A stretch of DNA of 32,361 bases from Bacillota bacterium. Lineage in GTDB: Bacteria > Bacillota > Sulfobacillia > DUSP01 > JBFMCS01. Below, piece after piece: positions 15,906-23,737 of the stretch (the first letter of the stretch is position 1; each line of letters opens with the position of its first letter). The stretch is from assembly GCA_040754315.1 (NCBI GenBank), contig JBFMCS010000005.1:1-32361 (forward strand). The letters are read 5' to 3'. A program made the translations under genes and the position numbers. The notes under the pieces are model-generated. The model was given only the letters and a program-made list of their open reading frames with translations. It was not told where the DNA came from and did no database searches.

Positions 15906-16940
15906 TTGGCAGCCTTGCGAAGCTTGAAGGAGGCCGGGGAACTGGAGATCCGTCCAGACCGGCGGCTGTTCTCAGCCACGCACGAGGAGATCATTGACGG
16001 AGAAACCACAGACGTTTACTTCATGAAGACCTACGACCTCCTAGACCATCTAGGACTTCTGGATACACCAGTAGCCGCAGAGGTCTTCACCTCGGGATCG
16101 GGCACTTGCTGTGGCATCCAGGAGTGCCTTAACCTCCTGGAGGGACACGCCTGCGAGGTCTGGGCCCTGGACGAGGGGGAGGAGTTCGGGCCCAAGGAAC
16201 CCATCATGCAGGTGCGGGGGCCCTACGGCGCCTTCGGCTTCTACGAGACGGCCATCCTGGGGATCCTCGCCAGTTCCAGCGCCTGGGCCACTGCGGCCCG
16301 GGAGTGTCGCAATGCAGCCAAGGGGAAGCCCTTCATCTGCTTTGGAGCCAGGCACGTGCACCCGGCGGTAGCCCCCGTCATGGAGCGGGCTGCGGTTCTC
16401 GGGGGGGCCACTGGTGCCAGCTGCGTCCTGGGGGCCAGGCTGGCCGGCCTGCAACCCACAGGGACCATCCCCCACGCGGCCATTCTCATAGCCGGGGACA
16501 CAGTGAGGGTGGCCCAGGCCTATCACGAGATTATGCCGGAATCATCCCCCAGGATCATACTCGTGGATACCTTCAAGGACGAGGCCGAGGAGACACTCAG
16601 GGTGGCCCGGGCCCTGGGGCGCCACCTCGAGGGGGTGCGCCTGGACACCCCAGGGGAGAGGGGCGGTGTCACTGAGGCACTGGTGGCCGAGGTCAGGGCC
16701 CGTCTCGACGGCGAGGGCTTCTTCCATGTCAAGGTTTTCGTATCTGGAGGGCTTAACCCCGAACGAATTAATGCCCTGGGAAGGGCAGGAGCTGATGCCT
16801 TTGGGGTGGGCAGCTACATCTCAGGTGCCAAGCCCATAGACATGACCCTGGACCTGAAGGAGATCAATGGCAAGCCCGTGGCCAAGCGAGGACGCATTCC
16901 GGGCCTCCGGCCTCCCTCAAGGCTACGCCGGCGACTGTAG
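15906..16940 (+). CDS. pncB: Nicotinate phosphoribosyltransferase
   Basis: A 344-residue enzyme joining nicotinate to PRPP to form nicotinate mononucleotide, the committed step of NAD salvage. This is the short form found in many Firmicutes and archaea. Family features are 'DGETTDVYFMKTYDLL' near residue 27, 'EVWALDEGEEFGPKEPIMQV', the substrate-loop 'ARHVHPAVAPVMERAA', 'PTGTIPHA', 'VDTFKDEAEETLRVA' and the C-terminal phosphate-binding 'VFVSGGLNPERI' with 'GVGSYI'. The TTG start follows GAAAGAGGGG. It works directly after the nicotinamidase encoded upstream, and the two form a salvage module inside the rluB–cmk run. The C-terminal tail is arginine-rich. Paralogous quinolinate phosphoribosyltransferase is excluded by length and motifs. 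Confidence 0.92.
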   Translation: MAALRSLKEAGELEIRPDRRLFSATHEEIIDGETTDVYFMKTYDLLDHLGLLDTPVAAEVFTSGSGTCCGIQECLNLLEGHACEVWALDEGEEFGPKEPIMQVRGPYGAFGFYETAILGILASSSAWATAARECRNAAKGKPFICFGARHVHPAVAPVMERAAVLGGATGASCVLGARLAGLQPTGTIPHAAILIAGDTVRVAQAYHEIMPESSPRIILVDTFKDEAEETLRVARALGRHLEGVRLDTPGERGGVTEALVAEVRARLDGEGFFHVKVFVSGGLNPERINALGRAGADAFGVGSYISGAKPIDMTLDLKEINGKPVAKRGRIPGLRPPSRLRRRL

Positions 16941-16958
16941 TCGAAGGGAGACCGGAGG

Positions 16959-18263
16959 ATGCCCAAGGCCCTCATAAGCATCATGGGAGTCACATGCACC
17001 TACGGAAGCACACCTGCCCTTGAGGGCGTATCCTTCGAGGTGTCCCGGGGCGAGAAACTGGGGATCATTGGCCCTAACGGGTCAGGGAAGTCAACCCTGC
17101 TCAAGGCAATGAGCAGGGTGTTGCCCCCCCACATGGGCCAGGTTGTGTTGAGTGAGAGGGACCTGTACACCCTCCCTCCCCGCGAGGTCGCCCGCAGGCT
17201 GGCCGTGGTTGGGCAAGAATCCCGTGTGGACTTCGAGTTTACCGCCCTTGAGGTGGTGCTTATGGGCAGGTTGCCGCACCTAGGCCGCTTCGAAAGGGAG
17301 TCTGACCGGGATGTGGACAAGGCGTGCGAGGCCATGAGGCTCACAGCGACCAGGCACCTAGCCAGAAGGGCCGTGACGGAGCTGAGCGGGGGTGAGCGCC
17401 AGCGCGTCCTGATTGCCCGGGCTCTGGCCCAGGACCCGGAGATCCTGCTCCTGGACGAGCCCACATCCCACCTGGACATCGGGCACCAGGTTGAGATACT
17501 GGACCTCCTGGAGGGCCTTAACCGTGAAAAGGGTCTCACCCTGATATCTGTGTTCCATGACCTCAACCTCGCCGCACGGTACTGTACTTGCCTGCTCCTG
17601 CTCTCCCGGGGCAAGATCCACGCGCTGGGCACGCCAGATGAGGTCATGACCGCCGGCAGCATACGCCAGGTATATGGCAGCGAGGTGCTGCTCACACGGC
17701 ATCCGGTTGAGGGGACACCCCACGTCATCCTGCTGTCGCGAGGCAGGCAACCCCGGGCTAAGTTCAACTTCCGGGTTCACGTCATCGGCGGCGGGGGCAT
17801 GGCCTCGGCACTCCTTGAGAGGCTCTCCCTGGAGGGGTTCAAGGTTACCAGTGGGGCACTCAACAAGGGGGACGCGGACTGGCAGAAGGCCATGGACCTG
17901 GGACTTCCAGTGGTTGAGGCGGCGCCCTTCTCTCCCGTGTCCATCGCGGAGGCGGCCGAGGCCGGCAGGCTCATGCTCCAGGCAGACCTGGTGATCATAG
18001 GGGCGGTCCCCTTCGGCCCCGGCAACCTTCCGAACCTGGAAGCAGCGGCAAAGGCCAGGGACCAAGGTGTTCCCGTGATGGCTGTGGCTCGGGGGCCCAC
18101 CAGGGAGCGAGACTACACTGACGGCGCCGCCACCCGGCTGTTCCAGCACCTGGAGGGCTGTGGCATGGTGACGGTGCCTGATGACGAGGCAGCCCGCAGG
18201 GCCGCGGTATGCATGGCCCAGGGGAAGAAGGAGGGGAACGTGGATGGACCCTTCCTACCTTAG
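16959..18263 (+). CDS. ABC transporter ATPase (FecE/BtuD type) with an extra C-terminal domain
   Basis: A 434-residue protein, much longer than the roughly 260 usual for this type. Residues 5-245 are a standard ABC ATPase: Walker A GPNGSGKST at about 38-46, signature LSGGERQ near 142, Walker B 'ILLLDEPTSHLD' near 162 and switch histidine in 'SVFHDLNLA'. The Walker-signature details resemble ATPases for iron-siderophore, haem or cobalamin import. From about residue 270 a second domain starts with 'RVHVIGGGGMASALLERL' and includes 'ADLVIIGAVPFGPGNLPNL', a Rossmann-like alpha/beta fold; similar tails occur on some clostridial and archaeal cobalamin/iron ATPases. No permease or binding protein lies in the window, so the partner is elsewhere or the role differs. 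It starts 18 bp after pncB with GGGAGACCGGAGG upstream, and overlaps the next gene by 20 bp. Confidence 0.9.
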   Translation: MPKALISIMGVTCTYGSTPALEGVSFEVSRGEKLGIIGPNGSGKSTLLKAMSRVLPPHMGQVVLSERDLYTLPPREVARRLAVVGQESRVDFEFTALEVVLMGRLPHLGRFERESDRDVDKACEAMRLTATRHLARRAVTELSGGERQRVLIARALAQDPEILLLDEPTSHLDIGHQVEILDLLEGLNREKGLTLISVFHDLNLAARYCTCLLLLSRGKIHALGTPDEVMTAGSIRQVYGSEVLLTRHPVEGTPHVILLSRGRQPRAKFNFRVHVIGGGGMASALLERLSLEGFKVTSGALNKGDADWQKAMDLGLPVVEAAPFSPVSIAEAAEAGRLMLQADLVIIGAVPFGPGNLPNLEAAAKARDQGVPVMAVARGPTRERDYTDGAATRLFQHLEGCGMVTVPDDEAARRAAVCMAQGKKEGNVDGPFLP

Positions 18264-19158
18264 GCTTCTGCAGACGGGGAGTCTCTCTCGCCTGGCGGCT
18301 AGACTCCAGGCAGGGCTTGAGGATTGCCGGCTATGCCCTCACGAGTGCGGTGTCAATCGTCTCCGGGGTGAAACGGGTTTTTGCCGCACTGGAGGCAATG
18401 CACCGCTTTGCAGCTATGGCCCTCACCACGGCGAAGAGGAGGTTCTCGTGGGCCGGGGGGGTTCAGGTACGGTATTTTTGGGCAGATGTAACCTCAGGTG
18501 CATCTACTGCCAGAACTATGAGATCAGTCACGGGCAGGACAGCCGGCCCGTGAAGGCCCGGGAACTGGCCATGGTGATGCTGGCCCTGCAGGCGGGAGGG
18601 GCACACAACGTGAACTTCGTGACACCGACCCATGTGGTGCCCCAGATCATAGAGGCACTGGTCCTGGCAGCTCAGGAAGGCTTCAGGCTTCCCTTGGTGT
18701 ACAACTCCGGGGGATACGAAAAACATGAGACCTTGCGCATCCTTGAGGGTGTGTTCGACATCTACATGCCTGACTTCAAGTACTGGGATCCCGGTATAGC
18801 CCAGGAGCTCTCCGGGATCCGGGACTACCCTGAGGTGGCCAGGCGGGCTCTAAAGGAGATGCACAGGCAGGTAGGGGACCTGGAAGTCAAGGAGGGCCTG
18901 GCCAAGAGGGGCCTCCTTGTGCGGCACCTGGTGCTCCCGGGGAACCTAGCCGGAACCGCCAGCATCCTGGAGTACCTTGCCAGGGAGGTGTCCCCTGGCA
19001 CCTTTGTCAATGTCATGGACCAGTATCGCCCTGCATACCGGGCCAAGGAGCGGCCTCCCCTGGACCGGAGGCCCAGTCCGGGGGAGATCCGGGAAGCCAT
19101 GGAGGCGGCCAAGAGGCTTTCTCTGAGAGGCCCTGCCCACAACAGTGCAACTGGCTAG
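18244..19158 (+). CDS. Radical SAM protein, PflX-type (COG1313)
   Basis: About 304 residues. The radical SAM cluster-binding motif CNLRCIYC lies at residues 82-89. The N-terminal 'CRLCPHECGVNRLRGETGFC' is the additional cysteine-rich segment typical of PflX/COG1313, homologues of pyruvate formate-lyase activating enzyme. Further on are 'NVNFVTPTHVVPQI' and 'VYNSGGYEKHETL', also typical. The ATG at 18244 is chosen for the AAGAAGGAGGGG before it; the frame is open upstream but only inside the ABC gene. The substrate is unknown; a glycyl-radical partner is not encoded nearby. It overlaps the ABC ATPase gene by 20 bp, so it is likely translated together with it. There is a 132-bp gap before cmk. 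Confidence 0.88.
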   Translation: MDPSYLRLLQTGSLSRLAARLQAGLEDCRLCPHECGVNRLRGETGFCRTGGNAPLCSYGPHHGEEEVLVGRGGSGTVFLGRCNLRCIYCQNYEISHGQDSRPVKARELAMVMLALQAGGAHNVNFVTPTHVVPQIIEALVLAAQEGFRLPLVYNSGGYEKHETLRILEGVFDIYMPDFKYWDPGIAQELSGIRDYPEVARRALKEMHRQVGDLEVKEGLAKRGLLVRHLVLPGNLAGTASILEYLAREVSPGTFVNVMDQYRPAYRAKERPPLDRRPSPGEIREAMEAAKRLSLRGPAHNSATG

Positions 19159-19290
19159 GCGGTACCTGGAGGGACGAGGCAGACTTGGCCATGGATAAAA
19201 GGAAATACTCAGGCAATGTCGAATGGGACTAGGAACAGGTAAAGTGCAAGTCCGGTTAGGGCGGACCTGGGAAAGAGAGCGCGACGGCCA

Positions 19291-19977
19291 ATGACTAAAG
19301 GACCCGTGATAGCCATCGATGGGCCTGCGGGGGCTGGCAAGAGCACAATAGCGAGGCTTCTGGCAAAGGAACTGGACTTGGTGTACGTGGATACGGGAGC
19401 CATGTACAGGGCGCTGACCCTGAAGGCCCTGGAAGAGGGAAGAGACTTCACGGATGAAGGGGACATGGCTGGACTCCTGGAGTGCACCAAGGTAGAATTT
19501 CGTCCAGGGCTGGCGGGCCAGGCGGAAATATGGCTTGACGGCCGGGAGGTTTCCCAGGATATCAGGAGCCCCAGCGTCAACCGGTGGGTGTCTCAAGTGG
19601 CAATGCACCCGGCCGTGAGGAGGCAAATGGCCCGCCTCCAGCGGGAGATCGCACTGAAGGGCGGCGTCGTGCTGGACGGGCGTGACATAGGCACCTATGT
19701 CGCGCCGGAGGCCGACGTTAAGTTTTTTCTTACGGCGGATTTCGCCGAGAGGGTCCGCAGGAGGCACAAGGAACTCAACGAGAAGGGGTTTGACTTGTCG
19801 CTGGAGGAGGTTTCCAGCGAGATGGCCCAGAGGGACCAGATAGACTCGGGCCGGGCCCTGGCGCCCTTGCGCCAGGCACCTGGCGCTGTCCTGGTTGACA
19901 CCACAAACCTCGGGGTGGAGGAAGTGCTGCACCTGGTGCTTGCCCGGTCCAGGGAGGCCCTTTCCCATGTGGTATAG
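19291..19977 (+). CDS. cmk: Cytidylate kinase
   Basis: A 228-residue kinase that phosphorylates CMP and dCMP with ATP. The P-loop 'AIDGPAGAGKSTIARLLA' occupies residues 8-25. It is followed by the CMP-binding 'YVDTGAMYRALTLKAL', then 'VVLDGRDIGTYVAPEADVKF' and the lid 'RVRRRHKEL'. Length and motif order are standard. The ATG at 19291 has only a weak upstream purine stretch, but it places the P-loop correctly. Its 3' end overlaps the plsC-like gene by 11 bp, and cmk–plsC–ispH is a common clostridial order. Confidence 0.95.
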   Translation: MTKGPVIAIDGPAGAGKSTIARLLAKELDLVYVDTGAMYRALTLKALEEGRDFTDEGDMAGLLECTKVEFRPGLAGQAEIWLDGREVSQDIRSPSVNRWVSQVAMHPAVRRQMARLQREIALKGGVVLDGRDIGTYVAPEADVKFFLTADFAERVRRRHKELNEKGFDLSLEEVSSEMAQRDQIDSGRALAPLRQAPGAVLVDTTNLGVEEVLHLVLARSREALSHVV

Positions 19978-20557
19978 ATTGTGCCGCGGCATCCTAAAGG
20001 TGTTTCTCTTCGCGTTCTACTGGCCAGATATCCGCGGCCGTGAACTGGTACCCGCCTCGGGGCCGCTAATCCTGTGCTCGAACCACATCAGCTGGTGGGA
20101 CCCCGTGATAATCGGGTGCCTCTTGGACAAGCCTGTGCACTTCATGGCCAAGGAAGAGCTCTTCAAGGGACCCCTGGGCCTCATCCTCCCGGCCATCAAC
20201 GCCTTTCCGGTGAAGCGCGGGACACCTGACCGCAAGGCAATACGCAGGGCCCTCCAGGTGCTGGAAGAGGGAGGCATCCTGGGCCTGTTTCCTGAGGGAA
20301 CCCGGAGCAAGGCCATGGTACTGCGCAAGGCAGAGCCAGGGGCGGCTCTCCTCGGGGCCAGGAGCAACGCGCCCCTTGTCCCCGTGGGTATCCGGGGCCC
20401 ATACAGGCTGGGGCGCAGGGTCAGGGTAAGGGTGGGCTTTCCCTTCCACCTGAAGGACCGGGACTATGAGACTGGCTCGGCCCTCATGATGGACGCCATC
20501 GCTTCCCTCCTGGAGGAGGGCGACAGCACTGCGAGGCCCCGGGGGGAAGCCTCGTGA
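19967..20557 (+). CDS. plsC: 1-acyl-sn-glycerol-3-phosphate acyltransferase
   Basis: A 196-residue membrane-associated acyltransferase that adds the second fatty acid during phosphatidic acid synthesis. The catalytic HX4D motif is NHISWWDP. The later 'FPVKRGTPDRKAIRRAL' and 'LGLFPEGTRSK' blocks are the substrate-binding motifs of the family. A short hydrophobic N-terminus ('GILKVFLFAFYWP') would anchor it to the membrane. I chose the ATG at 19967, which has GGGAGG upstream and gives the expected N-terminus; the open frame before it is inside cmk. Its TGA overlaps the GTG of the next gene (GTGA), implying coupled translation. plsY and gpsA further downstream supply the preceding steps of the same pathway. 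Confidence 0.92.
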   Translation: MWYRLCRGILKVFLFAFYWPDIRGRELVPASGPLILCSNHISWWDPVIIGCLLDKPVHFMAKEELFKGPLGLILPAINAFPVKRGTPDRKAIRRALQVLEEGGILGLFPEGTRSKAMVLRKAEPGAALLGARSNAPLVPVGIRGPYRLGRRVRVRVGFPFHLKDRDYETGSALMMDAIASLLEEGDSTARPRGEAS

Positions 20558-22827
20558 GGGTTGTTGTAGCAGATATGGCAGGTTTCTGCCCGGGGGTGCG
20601 GCGGGCTGTGGCCATGGCCGAGGAGGCCTGCAGGGACGGCGGGGTTGTATGGTCCCTGGGACCCCTCATCCACAACGCCTCCGAGGTGGACAGGCTCCAG
20701 AAGCAAGGGGTCCGGACGGTGAGACACATGGGGGAGGTACCTGGGGGAGCTGTTCTGTTCAGGGCCCATGGCGTGTGCCCGGAGACCTTCAGGCAGGCTC
20801 AGACGGCAGGTCTCCAGGTCATAGACGCCACGTGTCCCTACGTGGCCCGGGCCCAGCGGGCGGCCCAGCGGCTCAAGGCCGACGGGCGTGATATCGTCAT
20901 AGTGGGAGAGAGGGAGCACCCGGAGGTCCGGGCCCTGGTGGCTTGGGCCGGGGGCGATGCCCGGGTGGTGGAAAGCCCCGAAGAGGCTGCAGGGCTTCCG
21001 GAAGCCGAGAGGGTTGGTGTCATAGCCCAGACAACCCTCTGCCCGGGAGACCTGGAGGAGACCGTGCGGGTGATCGCTGGCAAGGTCAGGGACCTGGTGG
21101 TCACCGACACCCTGTGTTCCGCAACCCACATGAGGCAAGAGGCCACCAGGAGGATGGCCAGGGGTGTTGACATAGTGCTGGTGGTGGGTGGGCGCGATAG
21201 CGCCAATACACGGAGGTTAGTAACGGTGGTCGAGGACGAGGGGACTGAGGTCCATCACATCCAGACCGCCGATGAGATAGAGGAGGGCTGGTTCCGGGGC
21301 AAGACTAGCGCAGGCGTAGCCGCCGGAGCGTCCACGCCCGAGTGGATCATAAAGGAGGTCATAAGCAGGATGGAAGAGCTTAAGCCGATGGAAAGCGAGG
21401 AGGGCACAGAGGAAAGGGCAGAGCCCACCCCCGGGGAACCCGGCCAGGAGGGGGCCAAGCCCGCCAGTCCCTGTGAGACCCAGGGGGTTTCACAAGAGGA
21501 GGCTCCCCTCCCCCCAGAGGCACCTCCGGCAGGCGGCGACACCCCAGTGGAACCCCCTGAGGCACAGGAAGAGGTGTACGAGGAGACCCTGAAGGCGCTG
21601 TCGCCCGGAGACCGGGTCAAGGGTAAGGTGGTCAGGGTTTCCCCTGAGGGCGTCCTGGTGGATGTGGGATACAAGACCGAGGGGATCATAGCCATTCAAG
21701 ACCTTGCCGTGCGGTATGTCCAGTCGCCACAGGAGGTTGTGAGTGAGGGTCAAGAGATAGATGTTGTTGTCAAGTCCGTCGACGACCAGGATGGCACACT
21801 TCACCTGTCCAAGCGACTGGCGGACGAGGAGATCGCCTGGGAACACCTCCAGAAGGCCATGGAGGAACGGGGTAACGTGGAGGGTGAGGTTATCCAGGAG
21901 GTCAAGGGCGGGCTCATGATGGATGTGGGACTCAAGGCCTTTGTGCCGGCCTCCCAGGTGGAGAGGGGCTACGTTAGCGACCTTTCGGTGTACGTTGGGC
22001 GGACCCTCACACTGAAGGTGCTGGAGCTAGACCGCAACAAAGAGAGGGCCATTCTTTCCCGGCGCCAGGTACTGGAGGAGGAGGCAGAGGCCCTGCGCCA
22101 GCTCACCTGGTCCACCATACACGAGGGTGAGGTGCGCCACGGCGTAGTCAAGGGGATCACTGACTTCGGCGCCTTTGTGGACGTGGGTGGTGTGGACGGC
22201 CTTTTGCATGTGTCTGAGCTCTCCTGGGGTAGGGTAGACCACCCGTCTCAGGTGCTGAAGGAAGGCGAAGAGATAGACGTCAAGGTGCTCAGGGTAGACC
22301 ACGAGAAGGGCAAGATCTCCCTGGGACTGAAGCAGATACTCCCGGATCCCTGGAACAAGGTGGGGGAGAGGTACCAGGCGGGAGCGGTAGTCACCGGGAA
22401 GGTCACGCGGCTTGCGCCCTTCGGTGCCTTTGTCCAGTTGGAGCCAGGTGTGGAGGGACTCGTTCATATCTCGGAACTGGCGGACCGCAGGGTGGAGAAG
22501 CCCGAGGAGGTCCTGAGCGCAGGGGAAGAGGTCAAGGTGAAGATACTCAGGGTCAGGCAGCAAGACCGCCGTATCAGCCTCAGCGTCAAGGAAGCCGAGC
22601 AGGAAGGCGAGCGGGATGTCATGAAGCGCTATATGGGGGACAAGAACCCCGGCGCCGTGACCCTGGGGGATGTCTTCGGCAATCTCCTGGAGGAGAGGAA
22701 GGCAGAGGCCGAGGCCCGTGAGAAGGCAGAGGCCAAGGTGGAAGAGGAGACCCCGGAGGAGCCCTTCTCCGAACCCGATGGCGGCTTGAGTGAGGACGGG
22801 CACGAGGCTAAGAAAGAGGGAGAGTAA
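20554..22827 (+). CDS. ispH: IspH–ribosomal protein S1 fusion
   Basis: A single 757-residue frame joins two proteins. Residues 1-280 are 4-hydroxy-3-methylbut-2-enyl diphosphate reductase, the last MEP-pathway enzyme. Its three iron-sulfur cysteines are visible (C12 in FCPGV, C94 in ATCPYV, and one in 'DTLCSATHMRQ' near 190), with the active-site histidines in 'LIHNASEV' and 'RAHGV'. A proline- and glutamate-rich linker spans about 285-345. Four S1 RNA-binding repeats then begin near 351, 439, 524 and 610; the last two have the classic 'FGAFV' and 'GLLHVSELSW'/'GLVHISELAD'. An acidic tail follows. This fusion is known from several Clostridia. The GTG start overlaps the plsC stop. The gene ends the run, with a terminator 28 bp downstream. 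Confidence 0.95.
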   Translation: MRVVVADMAGFCPGVRRAVAMAEEACRDGGVVWSLGPLIHNASEVDRLQKQGVRTVRHMGEVPGGAVLFRAHGVCPETFRQAQTAGLQVIDATCPYVARAQRAAQRLKADGRDIVIVGEREHPEVRALVAWAGGDARVVESPEEAAGLPEAERVGVIAQTTLCPGDLEETVRVIAGKVRDLVVTDTLCSATHMRQEATRRMARGVDIVLVVGGRDSANTRRLVTVVEDEGTEVHHIQTADEIEEGWFRGKTSAGVAAGASTPEWIIKEVISRMEELKPMESEEGTEERAEPTPGEPGQEGAKPASPCETQGVSQEEAPLPPEAPPAGGDTPVEPPEAQEEVYEETLKALSPGDRVKGKVVRVSPEGVLVDVGYKTEGIIAIQDLAVRYVQSPQEVVSEGQEIDVVVKSVDDQDGTLHLSKRLADEEIAWEHLQKAMEERGNVEGEVIQEVKGGLMMDVGLKAFVPASQVERGYVSDLSVYVGRTLTLKVLELDRNKERAILSRRQVLEEEAEALRQLTWSTIHEGEVRHGVVKGITDFGAFVDVGGVDGLLHVSELSWGRVDHPSQVLKEGEEIDVKVLRVDHEKGKISLGLKQILPDPWNKVGERYQAGAVVTGKVTRLAPFGAFVQLEPGVEGLVHISELADRRVEKPEEVLSAGEEVKVKILRVRQQDRRISLSVKEAEQEGERDVMKRYMGDKNPGAVTLGDVFGNLLEERKAEAEAREKAEAKVEEETPEEPFSEPDGGLSEDGHEAKKEGE

Positions 22828-22854
22828 GGGACTGGTCTGGTCGTAGAAACAACC

Positions 22855-22896
22855 GGCGAGGGGAGGGCCCGGTGCCCATCCCCTCGCCCATCTTTT
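22855..22896 (+). terminator. Intrinsic terminator after the ispH-S1 gene
   Basis: GGCGAGGGG (22855-22863) pairs perfectly with CCCCTCGCC (22880-22888), followed by CATCTTTT. It lies 28 bp past the stop codon and marks the end of the rluB–ispH run. Confidence 0.8.
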
Positions 22897-23026
22897 CTGA
22901 AGGCGAAATGCCCGGGGCATCCTGATATACTGGCCAGCCCTGTGGAAACCGCTTCGTGCCCTCTCGCATAAGGGTCCTGCCGGCACCAAACACTAGAGGA
23001 AACACGGGAAAGGGGAATGGGATCAC

Positions 23027-23737
23027 ATGCCGGTAGGACTGATAGCCCTGATCATCGTGGCCATCCTGGTATACTTCGGCCTGCTCCACAGGGCACTTGA
23101 CCGCATGAGGCTCAGTGACAAGGGTGCGCTTGCCGTCATCCTGGCCATTGTGGTGGGCAGCATAGCCAACATCAGGCTAGCGGGACCCCCCAACGAGTTC
23201 CTGGTGAACGTGGGAGGGGCCCTGGTGCCCATTGGCATAGTTGTGTACCTCCTGGTCACAGCGGACGAGACCCGTGAGAGACAAAGGGGTGTATTCGCCG
23301 CCCTGGTGTCGGGTATCGCCATCTATGCCGCGTCCCGGTTGCTCCCGGCGGGTCCTGAACAGCCCGGGACCATCCTGGACCCAGTCTTCGTGTTCGCCCT
23401 CATCGCGGGGACCGTAGGCTACCTCACGGGGCGCTCCCGGCGGTCTGCCTTCATCGGAGGCACCATGGGGATCATCCTTGGCGATGTACTCCACTTCATT
23501 GAGTCCAGGGGAGCGGGGGCGCCCTCCCGCACCTGGGTGGGGGGAGCGGGGGGCTTCGACACGGTAATCCTGGCTGGTGTCATAGCTGTGGGCCTGGCCG
23601 AGATCGTCGGGGAGATCCTGGAACGGGTGCACAGAGAGTCCAAGGCAGGAGGCACCGAGGTGGCTAGCCTGCTAGTGGATGAAGCCGGGGCTGAGGGGCA
23701 AGCCTCAGAAGGCGGGGGTGAAGAAAGTGAACAGTAG
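23027..23737 (+). CDS. DUF1614-like multi-pass membrane protein
   Basis: A 236-residue membrane protein with about six or seven hydrophobic segments, starting with 'GLIALIIVAILVYFGLL'. Glycine-rich turns between helices include 'GTVGYLTGRSRRSAFIGG' and 'GFDTVILAGVIAVGLAEIVG'. The tail from about residue 200 is charged and lies in the cytosol or intermembrane space. Size, topology and position just before spoIIP fit the DUF1614-type membrane proteins seen in this place in Clostridia, but I assign the family with moderate confidence only. The ATG follows AAAGGGGAA. It is first in a new run after the terminator, and its end overlaps spoIIP by 20 bp. A link to sporulation is inferred from position. 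Confidence 0.75.
   Translation: MPVGLIALIIVAILVYFGLLHRALDRMRLSDKGALAVILAIVVGSIANIRLAGPPNEFLVNVGGALVPIGIVVYLLVTADETRERQRGVFAALVSGIAIYAASRLLPAGPEQPGTILDPVFVFALIAGTVGYLTGRSRRSAFIGGTMGIILGDVLHFIESRGAGAPSRTWVGGAGGFDTVILAGVIAVGLAEIVGEILERVHRESKAGGTEVASLLVDEAGAEGQASEGGGEESEQ

Noticed and set aside
18946-19992. 348-residue minus-strand open frame spanning the gap before cmk
   Set aside because: It covers the ends of two well-supported plus-strand genes and has no recognisable motif.
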